From contig JAQQWL010000006.1 of assembly GCA_038363925.1 (NCBI GenBank), forward strand, positions 5,622,501 through 5,686,500: 64,000 nt of DNA. Reading direction: 5' to 3'. Under the pieces are notes generated by a model that was given only the letters and a program-made list of their open reading frames with translations, was not told the DNA's origin and searched no databases. Each line of letters opens with the position of its first letter. The first letter of the stretch is position 1. Positions 36,460-48,200 of the stretch are shown piece after piece. The position numbers and the translations under genes were made by a program. The DNA comes from Apiospora phragmitis (Eukaryota; Ascomycota; Sordariomycetes; Amphisphaeriales; Apiosporaceae).

Positions 36460-39400
36460 CTAATATATATCTTCTAATAAATTCAACCATACATATCGGC
36501 CGGGATCGTCTTGATCGAATAATTAACTTTCTACTGCCACGACATGTTCAAAAAAGCTAACGGCTTTTTAAGCTTAATTATCGTCGAAATATACGTTTAC
36601 GAGAGCGTATTCTAACGCTAATCGAAAGCGATCCTTCTCGTTTAGCGTCGTTTTACGCACTTTAACCACGTGTTTAAATATCTAGATCGCCTTAGGAATC
36701 CGTTTATAGTCGAGGTATACCCTTACGAGCTAATATTTTAACGCTAGTCGTTCGTAATCCTTCTCGTTTAACGTCGTTTTTTACACTTTAACCACGTACT
36801 CGAATATCTAGATCGCCTCGGGGATTTACTTAGCGTTAAGGTATACGCTTACGAAAACGTATTCTAACCCGAGTCGATCGTGATCCTTCTCGTTTAGCGT
36901 CGTTTTTTATACCTCGACCACATATTCGAGTATCTGGATCGCCTCTGGGATCCGCCTGGCGTTAAGGTATGCACTTGCGAGCTAACTAGCCGCAAATAAT
37001 CGAGCGCTATCTTTATTAACAAGGTATTCTGCCCTCCACTTCTAAATTTCTTTAAGATACTTTATAGCGTCCTTAAACCGCCTGTCCGTAAATAGGTATT
37101 ATCCTACTTTAAATGCTAGATCGTATCGCTCCTCGGTTTAGTAGGCCTGGCTTCTATCGAGCAGCCGAAACGCATGCGAGAAGCAGTTTTGCCACGCTTA
37201 ACGATTAACAGGGCTAGTCGAAGGGAATATTATCTGGACATGTCGGACTGTGCTGACTGTAACCTCTTTTATACGCTGCTGCTGTTGAATCCAGACTCTT
37301 GTTGCCAGATGCATAAAACGATGTATATCGTACAAATCGCCGTCCACACGGCTAATAAGGAATGCGTAACCAGCGAGCGTCCTAATAGCTGATTCCAGCT
37401 CTGCTTCCAAGCCTGGCCTGGGCAATACCTATCGTGGGATAGCTTTCGGCTTAATACAAGAAATAAAGGATAATAAGTCGCTCGTAACGCGATCTATCCT
37501 TTAAATCTAATTAAAGGATATAAGCCATGTCTTTACTATTACGTGCTAAGATACCGGGTAGCGTATGTTATCCGGAAACTCTCTATTTAGCATACTAATC
37601 ACTTCCTGCTTAGTACCTCGGAAAAGATCTAGGTATTTCTTGATCGACGACCGGTTTTTGTTCAGATAGGCGGCTGCTTACGTTATCGCTAAAAGTAAAA
37701 ACATCAGCTCTTTTAATAACTCGATTATTAGTTTTTTATTATTAACTAAATACTTATAAACGAGCGAATTATTTAAAAAATGTTACGTTTCTTCTAGGTT
37801 TATTTTTTCTAGTTCGATTTGGTTACTTTTTACGATTAACTAAGTAACGTCGGACGATCGAGTTGTTAATAAGATCAGGCTAGTCTCGCTCTTTAACAGG
37901 TAGTCGGATATATTGAACGGTTTACTCAAAATCTCCTGGTCGTCCGCGTTGTCGATAATTAATAGCTACTTCCCTGCAGTTTCTGAGCTAAGGTGCTCCC
38001 GTACCGTTACCTTTAAGTTTTCCTCGTCGATATTAATAGAGATACCCATTTTTTTTCGCAATCCCGAGGTAGGCTTGCTTAAAAGCTTCGTTACTGTATA
38101 CCGGCACTTAGAAGACGGAATACTCCGGCTGGTTAGTTTTAACCTAGTATATAAACTGGAGGACGACCTGCGTTTTGCCTACACCTCCTAGGCCGACGAT
38201 CGTAAGCACTCGGCAGGTCTAAAGCCGGAATAGCTTTTCTTTAAGAATTTCCAGTATAGCTCTCCGCCTTGTAAAGTTTGAATTCTAAAGAAAAGGGAGT
38301 ATAAGAACACGTGCTATATAGGATAACATTAGTACTAGTATTACTTAGCTATCCCGGCGTAACGATAGGGTTGATTTACGCGAAAGTCCGGCAGTATATT
38401 CTAGGACAGATTATATCTCTAACTAAATCAGCAAACGCTTAAAGGCTATTAGCCGACTATATAGCATGCGAATATCACACACCTGGCAATACGAAGTTAC
38501 CTACAAGTCCAAGAACGCTTTTATATATATTGCCGCCGTTACCGCCGCATAATATTACTATACCTTTATTTTATAACTATCCGCGTAGTCGTAAGCACCC
38601 TTAATTATTACGTACGGAATAATATTCTATACGCCGGCGCTCTCTATCTTAAAGGCTGTTACCCCTTCTTACTAAGTAATGCTATCGCGATCCTCGCCTA
38701 ACTTAAGCACTATATCGCCTAACGCGATTAAGCTAAAATATATAACAGGCGGCGGACTATTCTCGTCGAGGCGGCTCCGATATATTAACGGCCCGTTATA
38801 ACCATACTCGTTACATAACCTCCCGTCGGTAATATAGCGATACGTAACGTTAAATAGCTTATACGCTAAGCACCTAGATATTATGCTACGAAACTAGGCT
38901 CTTACTAAATAACGGCTAAATAGCCGACTAACTTGCTTTAAAGTATTTTTTAATTACGAAGTCCTCGCAACTTCGCTAATATACTACGAATCTCGGTATT
39001 AAGTCGGCTTAGCGAGTATAAAAGCGTGTCTTTACATATAAAACGTTTAAGTAAGCGTCGTCCGAAATCGTACTAAATAACGCTATCGCTAATAACAACG
39101 TCGCCGAGCACGACCTCGTGTCTATCTCGACTAAAAGGCACGACTCCGCAGACGCTAACGACCACGGCAAGTCTAATATTAGGGAAACTTGTTTAATTAT
39201 AAGCTACGATAGCTGCCGTATTCGCCTTACCTAAGCCCGGCATATACGCCAGCACGACGTTATGTCGCCCGATAGCGCCGGTCGAGTAAGCGTTCAGATC
39301 GCCTAGGGCCTTATCGTAAGGCGGGCCGTCATCATCCCAATAATAATCGAAAAGGGCTTCAGCGACGTCGGCTTCGTAAACGAGGGCACAAATTATAGCG

Positions 39401-39474
39401 ATTTCGAAGTCGCGGCGGGTAACGGGTCGCCGTAGCTGGTAATCGTTCATCGGTACGGCGCGGTTTGAGGCCAT
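36460..39474 (-). pseudogene. PNP_UDP - NB-ARC - TPR NLR-like receptor relic
   Basis: The minus strand opens at about 39430 with a purine-nucleoside-phosphorylase-like effector domain (MNDYQLRRPVTRRDFEIAII, then GDLNAYSTGAIGRHNVVLAYMPGLGK; further on EVVLGDVVISDSV near 39100). An NB-ARC domain follows: P-loop GLGGVGKTQVVLQFI (about 38200-38155), Walker B LLIIDNADDQEIL (about 37965-37930), and a GLPLA-equivalent FLPLAI near 37680. Next comes the post-NB segment LAGYAFLISRVDGDLYDIHR (about 37380-37320), then kinesin-light-chain-type TPRs with a 126-bp period. This architecture is a known fungal NLR class. RIP stops (TAG/TAA at Trp and Gln sites) kill the copy, although the tail from 36.5 to 37.4 kb is only lightly hit. 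The intact frame at 39474-39193 is the N-terminal domain. Confidence 0.8.
36580..36990 (-). repeat. Near-identical TPR-encoding tandem repeats, 126-bp period
   Basis: The segment ATCCTTCTCGTTTAGCGTCG recurs at 36631, 36757 and 36883, exactly 126 bp apart (42 codons, the size of a kinesin-light-chain-type TPR). Flanking sequence is also highly similar between units, despite RIP. They form the C-terminal sensor of the NLR relic. Confidence 0.85.
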
Positions 39475-39996
39475 AGTCGGCTCCTGTATAATAGCAACTC
39501 CTTAAGTCTTGCTGTTCGTGCGATAAATTGTAAAAAGTCAGAGGTCCCTCGCGATCCTAAGAGCATAGGCGCCAGCCTAATGCGGCTAACATTGCTGCGA
39601 CGCGCGACCCCGCGCGACCTTGCGAGCGTCGCCGTCCAATTAGCATCATGGTGTAGTAGATGCTATGACCGACTGCGAAAGAGCGGATACAGGGCGTGGT
39701 GGTCGAGTCGAACAGTCATTTTGGCTACTGACTGGTATCGAGCTGAATGAAATTCTCTTTCGACATTGCGCGGTTCAATATGGAGTACGTCGTATGGCCC
39801 GGCGAACCAACCTAAGTAGTGGAAAGCACTGTCCACGCCTAGGCACTTAGTCACCGCGGTCTAGCGGGCTATCCATTAAAAGTTAGGCCTGCTGCCACTA
39901 AAAGAGAGGAAACGAACGCTCTACAGGCACTGTGACTTCGATTAATGGTCTAACTGCGGCCCTCTTGTCTCGCCATTTAAACCTACGACCCTTTAC
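39475..39996. other. Right boundary of the AT-rich block
   Basis: Composition returns to normal with CpA/TpG present. This is the upstream side of the NLR relic (minus) and the start of the next plus-strand frame. No gene recognised. Confidence 0.5.
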
Positions 39997-40380
39997 ATGT
40001 CGTTTGCCGACAAGCCCCTGAACGAGACTATCAACATGGTCCCCCGACTGTCGAAGTCTCAACACGACCAAATGTTTTCCATGATTACTCGAGTTCGACG
40101 AATGATGAAAAAACAAAACCCATCCATCCCTTGCAGTATACGCGCCGTCCGCCGCGCCCGATCGACGCACGCACGATACGGGACGACGACGACAGTGGCG
40201 AAGCATCCTGACCCCGACCCCAAAATTAAACCTATAACAGAGATGGCCCTTGGCCGTCAGCTTGCGAAAAAGCCTGATAGGGATCGGCGTGAGGTGGTGG
40301 ATTTTATTGGTAAAGAGTTTGAAGTAGATGTATTTGCGACGAGTATTCCTTGGACCCTGGATACTGTAAGCGTAGAATGA
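39997..40380 (+). CDS. Possible helix-turn-helix fragment related to Tc1/mariner-type proteins
   Basis: An ATG-initiated frame of 127 residues, rich in Lys/Arg. The C-terminal part (PITEMALGRQLAKKPDRDRR, then EVVDFIGKEFEVDVFATSIPWTL) follows the rhythm of the second helix-turn-helix of fungal Tc1/mariner-like DNA-binding proteins, where a Pro-containing linker precedes a helix and 'EFEV-V--SSI-R-L' marks the recognition region. No DDE catalytic domain follows, so it would be a fragment or a stand-alone HTH gene. The match is by eye and weak. Confidence 0.3.
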   Translation: MSFADKPLNETINMVPRLSKSQHDQMFSMITRVRRMMKKQNPSIPCSIRAVRRARSTHARYGTTTTVAKHPDPDPKIKPITEMALGRQLAKKPDRDRREVVDFIGKEFEVDVFATSIPWTLDTVSVE

Positions 40381-41499
40381 CTGTGAAGACAGCCAGCTCA
40401 AAGCTGCCCTTCTATCTAGGGTGTAATCCACTGATCCACTGTTGGCTCCAAGCAACCGGAGTACAGGGTTTAGCGGTGGCAGTACATGTCAGCGCCAAAT
40501 ATGCAGCCCTACGAAAGTCTTGCTTGGCGATGACCGGTACTTCTCCCATATCGCTTACGCGCGGCGCAGGCGCCCCACAGTACTTCGGGTTCTTGTTTTT
40601 AACATCAGAAAGGCGGACGCCGAACCTGGATTTTACTGTACTAGTCTTCTTACAGTCGCAGGAGCACGATCTGTTCTGATGCGGTGGGAGGCATCTAATG
40701 CGGCCTTGAATCTGCTCCTACGTGTGGGGCCCAACTGACCCCAGCGGCATAGTATCCTTTCGCCTCCAAGGTGATCGGTACTGTACAATACAATACGCGA
40801 CGGTGTAAACTATTTATAGGTTATTTGGCGAACCTAGACGTTTCTCGATTAGGTCAGAACCTGGATTATCAGTGTCCTCCCCGGCCGTAATGCGTACTAT
40901 TTCAAGCGGGCCGGCTGGTTGGCTCGTGATATCATGTTCATGCGGTCCGAACGGCGGGAGATCCCTGGCGTTGCCCGCATGGAATGGTGCGCACCTGACC
41001 GCGTCGTACATATGTAGCACTCGATCTGGGAGCATTCGATATGGGTGTTCCTGTGCATTCCCAAGGTTCCGGGGGGGGGGGAGACCAATAAAGCGGAGAA
41101 ATCTATCGCTTGAGGTTCTGGAATGTGACTGTGGCACGGATTGGCGACGAATGCAGGGCGTCGCTACCCTGCACGATCAAGAATAGTACGGAGTAGGAAT
41201 TTGCTGACTAGCAGCGTCCCCTTTGAAAACCTCCAACTAGTGAGCGAAAAAGTGCCGCGGGCAGACCGGAACTGACGCCGATCTGCTTCCCACGACCGTA
41301 GAGTCTGAAGGTCCGATCCGCTCCCCTTACACCGTCTTACATTGCCAGATCCAACTGGCCAAACCGCCAACAATCGTGATGATACTGTACTATTTAACGC
41401 CGACCAGCGAACGTGTATCATTAGGCAAATTACTGTAGCAACCCGTATACATCAATATCCAGCAGATCAACTCATCACCAGTATTGGTTGCCTAGGGCC
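40381..41499. other. Intergenic region
   Basis: No gene recognised; includes a run of ten G at about 41071-41080. Overlapping frames on both strands lack protein-like composition. The promoter and leader of the C2H2 gene at 41500 should lie near the right end. Confidence 0.45.
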
Positions 41500-42202
41500 A
41501 TGGAAGGATTTGAGGCCGTCATAAGTCTCACACCCACGAGCTACGACGTGATAGGTCCAACATCAAACCTTAATGGGTACGATCCTGTGGATGCCGAACT
41601 TGGACGTGCTTATCTCACCACCTGCGACATACTCGGATGCCTCATACGCCCATTCGGCATCCCTTTCGAACATACAAGCCCTTATACTTTACAGCAACAC
41701 CTGCCGCCTGATTTCACAGCACAGTCACCTCCTGTGCCAACACAGTCACACACACTAGTGCGCCAGGACTATGAGCAAATTACCCCGTGTCCAGAAATGG
41801 CAGAAAACCACTCCCCGGTGACCAAGGTCCCGAAAGCAGTTCATGCATGCGATTTTCCTGGCTGCGAGAAGCAGACGGCTTTCAAAAGACGCGAGCACCT
41901 CCAGCGGCACCAGAGGTCGTATGTATTTGCTAGTTCCCTTCTAATCCATCACTATTTCCCTATCACTAACAGCCTACTATAGGAAGCACAGCCGGGGGGG
42001 AAACATAAAGTGTGACTTCTGTGATAAGAAATTTAACCGCAGGGATAACTGGAGGCAGCACCTGAGACTCCACACGGAGTCGAATAGGAAGCGGACGAAG
42101 TTCTACGCCGAGGCAGTCTCGAGTTACAAGAAAGAGAGGAACGCCATAAAGCCCCGGAGAACACCATTGAAAAGGCAACAGCCGCTGAAGGGCGAGATTT
42201 AG
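41500..42202 (+). CDS. C2H2 zinc-finger protein, two fingers, probable transcription factor
   Basis: Exons 41500-41918 and 41983-42202; 212 residues. The start is the ATG in GCCATGG, a strong Kozak context. The 64-nt intron begins GTATGT, has CACTAAC as branch point and ends TATAG. It joins two halves of a zinc-finger pair: the first finger is CDFPGCEKQTAFKRREHLQR-H and the second CDFCDKKFNRRDNWRQH-RLH. The intron falls in the linker, as in many fungal regulators of this type. Residues 1-110 are low-complexity and Pro/Thr/Ser-rich, and the C-terminal tail is strongly basic (NRKRTK, KPRRTPLKR), consistent with nuclear localisation. Target genes are unknown. It is isolated, with no operon-like neighbour, and undamaged in contrast to the RIP block nearby. 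Confidence 0.75.
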
Positions 42203-44269
42203 AAGACGGAGAAACAGGCCCAGCCAAGAACAGTGCCGGTAGTAACTATTGCTCTACCATTTCTTTGCGGTTGTCACATCTATGAACAACTACCGTGAAC
42301 AGTGTAGCATATTCGTAATAGAAAGGCTAGTTTAGGCTTTGGCCAGGAAGGGGAGGTTATTTTTAAGCACCTCCTGCAGTCAGGTTGCATTAGATTCGCA
42401 GTAAGGGGTGCATTATGCGGCGATGCCTCTTGAGTGTGCGTTAATTTGCTCGTCGTGATTGGCAATGGATAAGAAGGACTTATTTTAAGATGTTGGCTCA
42501 CGGGAGGTAGTGTAGCCTTATTGCCAGCATCCTTCCCAGTTTCCGTCATTGATTCTTTTTCTACGATAGGCGTATCTGTTAAACCTATTCCAAGCCGGCT
42601 TTACACAGGGCTGCATATTCTAAGTTCTCATCTGGAAGGCACGGGACCTTAGAAGCTGACTACGCCTTGCATGCGTGGCCAGGGCACGCTACACTCAAAT
42701 ATCCCTTAAGCAGGGAACCTTTCCGGCCGTACGAGCCAACAACCAACGGCAGAGGCGGCCATGTGTCCATCGCGCCAAGGTGAGCTGGAATGCTGCCACG
42801 CCGACCCTAGCCGGACGAATAGTGGCATGCAGGTGCTGGACGCGAGATTGCGATCCAGATGGTCGGAACCCAATCAGCGGCCATCACGGCCATGCCTGCA
42901 TCCGGCGACAGGCAATCAACTTTCTGCTGGGTACGGCACGGCACTGTAAGAAGAGAAAACCAACAAAGCGACATCGAGCGTCAACTACCCCCTCCTCGAT
43001 TGCCCATCATCCGGTCTGTCGTCGTCGTGCTTCCGTCACATTTTTGACGGGGCCGGGGAATGGAGGTTGCATTATAGTTGACTGGATCGGCTTCTGCTCT
43101 GCCGAAAGGGCTGAAGGGAGCCTGCACCGAATGCGGCGGCCAGCAGTACATCATTTCGGATCTTTGGCGCTTCTCGTGAGGAAGCGCCTCGTCTACAGCT
43201 GCCGCCAGTTCTGGAATTTCTACGTTTGGGAGGTACAGTACATACCATCGCGTTCTGGCGTGGATTCTGACTCAGAGGCATTCTGCGCCCTACGTCCTCT
43301 ATTCGAGAGCCAGATCAGCAGAACAAGGTTGACCAGACTAGGATCCGGTTATGGATTAGCACTGCCCCCGAACTGCTCCAGCACCGCTTTCGCCCCTGCG
43401 CGTGAACAGCCCTTTCGGTGCTGCTTCTGGGCCGCCCATTTAGACGCTAGATAGTTCCGACTGAGCCTGTCTAGGTGCCTGCAGACTGGGCGACATTGTG
43501 ACGGAGGGCCGGAAACAGCGCGTGAGAGAGTTCAAGACCTTGAAGGAGGGGCGAAGCAGCAAGGTTGCGCATGCTCGTGGGTTAGTTTTGGGGTGTGTCC
43601 AGTTTGATAAACTCCGTCCAGGTGAACGTCCATTCTGGCGAACTCCATTCTGGCGGACTCCATTCTGGCGTAGGTCCATTCTGGTGTCGCCAATTCTGTT
43701 GTTGCCAATACGACTTTTTGGCCTGCTCAACACCAACTGCAGTCATTTCGACCCCAGATGCACGCCGGTAGATATTGCACTGGCCAATGAGCACGAGCGG
43801 TCTCGGCGGCGGCATTGGTCCACCGCATTACGCCTTGACGAGCCCGTGTTGCCAAACCACAAAGCTACGGGCGGCGGCGACGATCTGCCATTCAAGAAGC
43901 ACGAAGGAGAGGGCACGGAGTGCTATGTATGTACGTAAGTATCCGCCAATGTATTATATTCATCTATCCTAGTCGCGTCTCTGCATTGGCTCTGCTCACG
44001 GGGTCGGGACTGCCCGATCCGCGCCAACAGGTTCGTAGCCAGCACCACGTACAGGCGCAGAGGCCGGCTTCGCTGGCCGCACTGCCACTAGCAGATGCAG
44101 GGAAAAACCTCGGTACACGAGATGCTCGAATGTAGGAGGAAAACCCGGATGGCAAAGGCGGGCAGGAGATGACTCGAACTGCGGACGCCAGAGCCAGGCC
44201 CGATACCCCTCAGCAGGAGATGACTCGACCGCAGGAGGGAGACCGAGCAAAAAGACCATCAACCAGCCC
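42203..44269. other. Intergenic region with short tandem repeat
   Basis: A 259-codon open frame on the plus strand (42675-43454) has no domain and random-like composition, so I do not call it a gene. A short tandem repeat lies at 43626-43690. Nothing else recognised. Confidence 0.4.
43626..43690. repeat. Short tandem repeat, CCATTCTGGCG unit
   Basis: The phrase TCCATTCTGGCG recurs four to five times with 15-17 base spacing (CCATTCTGGCGAACT, CCATTCTGGCGGACT, CCATTCTGGCGTAGGT, CCATTCTGGTG). Confidence 0.8.
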
Positions 44270-44760
44270 GACAGGAGTCAGTTCAAGCTTCTGGACAACA
44301 CAAGCGGGAGTCAGTTCAAGCTCTTGGACAACACAAGCGGGAGTCAGTTCAAGCTCTTGGACAACACAGGCGGGAGTCAGACAAGCTGCAAGCAGGAGTC
44401 TGTTCAAGCCGCAAGGCGCCAAGAGGAGTCTGTTCAAGCCGCAAGGCCTCCAGGGGGAGTCTGTTCAAGCCGCAGGGCGCCAAGAGGAGTCTGTTCAAGC
44501 CGCAGGATCGTCAAGCAGGAGTCTGTCAAGCTGCTAGAGCGGGAAGAAGAAGAAATCCCAAAGACCACGAGGCAGGAGTCAGTTCAAGCTGCCGGTCGAC
44601 ACGAGTGGGAGTCAGTTCAAGCTCATGGATAACACGAGCGGGAGTCAGTTCAAGCTGCAAGCATCTCGCAAGCAGGAGTCTGTTCAAGCCGCAGGGCACC
44701 AAGAGGAGTCTGTTCAAGCCACAAGGCCTCCGGCAGGAGTCTGTTCAAGCTGCAAGGGTG
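44270..44760. repeat. Minisatellite, 30- and 33-bp units, about 15 copies
   Basis: Units share the core GAGTC(A/T)GTTCAAGC. The first copies are 33 bp (ending CTTGGACAACACAAGC), followed by 30-bp units ending GCCGCAAGGCGCCAAG; a non-repeat insert at about 44537-44570 separates two sub-arrays. Both unit lengths are multiples of three, so frames stay open across the array on both strands. On the minus strand these read as Leu/Thr-rich phrases. No flanking protein domain supports a real gene. Confidence 0.9.
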
Positions 44761-44900
44761 GTCGGTGCTCCGGGCGGAGGCGCGAAGAAGGAAGAGAAAA
44801 ACATTTGCAATGCTGGGAGGCAGGTCGCCCTTATATACCCGTAGCACCGCCAAGACCCACGGGTCAACAGGGCCATGTTCCTCACGAGCTACTGTCCGTG

Positions 44901-44932
<32 letters not shown>
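44901..44932. repeat. GGCT microsatellite, 8 copies
   Basis: Thirty-two bases of perfect GGCT repeats. Confidence 0.95.
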
Positions 44933-45228
44933 TGGGACCGTTTCTGGTGCTGCTTGTTGGGGGTCAGTTGGTTCAGGGAAGCCCAGCGCCCAGGAGGAAC
45001 AAGCAATTTGTTCAAGTGCGGGCGGCCGTTGGGACTCTTTGCCGTCACTGCTTGATCGCATTTGGGGATGGCTAGCCAAAGCTGCCCTTTCGCCTGCTTC
45101 CGGTCCAGGATCTATTCCTGCATCTGCGTCTCTTTTTCGCGCTTCTTGGGCCATGTTTGTCCCTCCCCCTCGCCTCTTGCTCTTTCCTCTTTCACACCCC
45201 TCCCCTCCCTTCAATTTCTCCCTTGCTT

Positions 45229-45288
45229 CCCTCTCTCGTTCCCTCTCTCGTTCCCTCTCTCGTTCCCTCTCTCGTTCCCTCTCTCTTT
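45229..45288. repeat. CCCTCTCTCGTT tandem repeat, 5 copies
   Basis: Four perfect 12-bp units followed by a fifth with CTTT in place of CGTT, inside a long pyrimidine-rich strand (45150-45300). Confidence 0.95.
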
Positions 45289-45299
45289 CTCCCTCCTTT

Positions 45300-48200
45300 A
45301 TGTAATTCCCATCAATCTCTTACTGCCACCTTACACAGTTTGTTACACTTTACCTGCAATGTCGTGTGCATCGCTCGGTACCACAACCTCCAGGATCACC
45401 TTCTTCATTTGTGACAGCCAGCCCATAAGCCTACGTGTCTGCTGCTGGAACCTAGATGTGGTCAGACTTCCGTCTCCGCATCTCTACGCAGTCGTAACTT
45501 ACAGTTCCTGGTATGTTTTATTGCTGTCAGAAAGACGAACGTCAGACCTGTTTGCTACTATTGGCAATGATTCCCGAAAACTTACAAGCGTTCTAACCTA
45601 GTAGATGTCAGTCGCTGCTTCTTGCGTAGCCGTGAGTCCAAGTCCGCTTACTCTCCAGTATAGCTCCTGAGCTCTGATTGAATCTCGTTTAACTTTCGAT
45701 GCAACATGTCGAGTTTGTATTCTAGCTCCGTAGTCTGGCCCGCCGCTCTGGACTAACGTTAGTGTACTTGATCGGCTCAGCCCGGGACACAAAGGGCTCA
45801 CGTCGACGGTGGGCTTGATCCGAGCATGCCTTGGTCTGGGTGGAAACCCGCATGTGGTGGAAGCTGAGTTGGAGGGAAGGTGTGATCCGGCGTAGTCGTA
45901 TGCGCCGCGGCTCCCCAAAGCGGCTGTAGCCTAGGCAGATTCGACTGAGAGGAAAACATGTCGCTCGCTCGAGTGGAATCGCTGGGTGAATTGATGTTCT
46001 TAGGATTGTGTAAGGTTTTATTGATTGCTTAGGGGTTCTTTAGCTATCTATTAGGCTTTTGGACCTATAAGTATGGCAATAGTAAGTATATAGAAGGGTT
46101 GGCTTGCTCACAGTATTTACGTTGCACCTTACTCGATCCTCCTGCGAGCACCTGTTCCCCAAGCCGAGCGAATCCATGCTCTAAAGACGTGTTTCCCATA
46201 CCGATTCGGGATGCCGAACCTGCTTGAACTCATTCCAGCGACAAGATTTTCAGTAGCGGTGCTGCATAATGACTGTTTGCTGACGGCCAGTTGGAGGGCG
46301 ACGGCCCGAACATTCGGACCAAGGAACGAGTTATAACCCGACGCCAAGTGCAGTTCCACATGAGTAGTCTATCTAAATCTACGCAAGGCGAAATGAGCAA
46401 CTTCGCTTCCACCGACTACCTCTTGCGGTACAAGAAACCGGGTTAGCATTGAATGGGCCTACACCTGTTACACAGCGCCATGCCCTTCCAGAACACCATT
46501 GAAAATCACACCAAATTGGGTAGGAAGAGGGGTAACCCAAACCCGTCGAACGCGCTTTCATTCGGAAAGGTCCAACAAAGTGGGCTGAGCGCGGGGTTAC
46601 ATAAATTGAGGTCATCTGGTCCCCCAGCCCTAGCCGATGAGCCAATCCAATGACTGTTCGGCCTGTGCCCGCCAAGTGGTCGTAGCTGTTTCGGGCCCCA
46701 TACTGTCTGTGCCCTTATCTGACGTCCAGGAGTGTAGATTGGTTGAAGCTGCGGTAGGGCAGGTACAGACCTCAGGGTAGAGAGCTGCTGATGGCGCGGC
46801 CCCTCCAAATGAGGAAAGCTACAGCAGCGAACAGCAGCAGACTTGGGGCGAACGGGGACACGAACAGCCGCCAATACTGTACTTTACTCTTTTTGCTGCA
46901 TTACAGTACATACTGTAGCTCGAATGTACTGAGTTCTGTTGGCCCTACTTGTTGGCCCTACTGTAGGTTCATCCCCGCAGTGACAAACTTCTAGAAAAGT
47001 GGTTCGTGCTGTAACCACGATGATATTCTTACTACATGAATGCACTGTGCCATGAATCCTTGGTCCACTGAGTGTGGGACGCCCCGACTACAAGTTGTAA
47101 CTTCTTTAAAACCTCTGGGCTACCTCCTACAGTATGTATATTAGCGTACTTTGGAGGCAGTACTTTGGAGGCAGTAAAGCCAGACCTATACAGGAGACGT
47201 ATCTGCTCTTATGGACCGACCTACGTCTGGCCCTACTGTCGCAGTAACTAATTCATGTGCTCTAAAGCTACAAAACCAGAACCAGTCCATCCGACGTCGA
47301 GATGCATACAGGCGGATACAGTACTGCACAGGCGAACGAGCTCGAGTGGTTTGTAACAGCAGCATGCGTCCACCTCCTTTTTCTTCAATAGATGCAATGG
47401 TGCGAGGCCACGAAACCGGCTCCGGGAGCAATTATTGTCGCTCAGAAATAGAAAAAGCCCTAGAGGCCTGTTTTCGACCCTAAATATATAAGAAGCAGTT
47501 TACTGGACGATTCTGGACCCACGGCGAATCAAACCGCTGCGTCAAAATAGCACGTGGGGGAGGATATGCTTTTCAAGGTAATATTCTATATCCTTGACAA
47601 TTAGCTAATGCGAGATCGGGTTTTGTGTCCGGATAAGATGGCTAGGCCCATAGCTAAGGTGCCTAAGCTTGCGAGGGAACTACCTGAGCCCGTGACGGAG
47701 CTACCTAACCGTGACGGAGCTGCCTGAGCTCGCGATAGAACTGCCTGAGCTGCCTAAGCTACCGACTGTTAAAATATTTTTATTCGCCACAAACAAAATC
47801 AGCCTTTAAAACATAGCCTCCAAGCTTCACATATCTTGAAAATCCGATAAACAACCAGGTTATGATTTTCGAGGGCCTTATAGTAATACTAAATCTTTTA
47901 GAAATTTAACACATAGGAAAGAATAATGAATAGCGATAGCGAGGAAGCATAGTAGAGAAACGACAGGCTTCCGTAGGAAAGACTTAGGCCGCAGTGACTA
48001 ACACCTAGAGACTTTTAATTTGCTCTAATTTCCTGAACGGGTAATTGCCAGATACAGTCGATTTCTACGGTTGTCAGCCATTGCCACTAGCCCATTTGAC
48101 AACCATAAATACTGTACTTCCTTCTTAAAACGGTATCCTCTAACGGGAAGTATAGTATTTATTTCTCAATCCGTCTTGGAGCTAGGCTTCTTCGTCCGGT

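Larger units (their letters stand above)
12491..39190. other. AT-rich RIP-mutated block (about 27 kb)
   Basis: Long stretches contain virtually no CpA or TpG while CpG and TpA are abundant. For example, 12541-12792 and 21001-21217 each lack any CpA/TpG by direct reading. Former Trp codons read TAG or TAA, former Gln codons read TAG or TAA, and ATG often reads ATA. This is the pattern left by repeat-induced point mutation, the premeiotic C-to-T process of ascomycetes. Islands of higher GC (about 13.0-14.7, 15.6-17.8, 21.4-21.8 and 23.1-24.0 kb) are less mutated and let the original genes be read. No frame over about 100 residues survives in the core. Confidence 0.9.

Noticed and set aside
12491..39190. 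Mitochondrial or bacterial insertion as explanation for low GC
   Set aside because: CpG is retained while CpA/TpG are lost, and relics are fungal nuclear families (NLR, GH18, LysM); mitochondrial DNA would not show this.
42675..43454. A 259-codon plus-strand open frame
   Set aside because: No ATG in a good context, no recognisable domain, random-like composition and competing frames on both strands.
44625..45305. A 226-codon frame through the minisatellite and microsatellites
   Set aside because: Openness comes from repeat units that are multiples of three or lack stops (GGCT, CCCTCTCTCGTT); no conserved domain.
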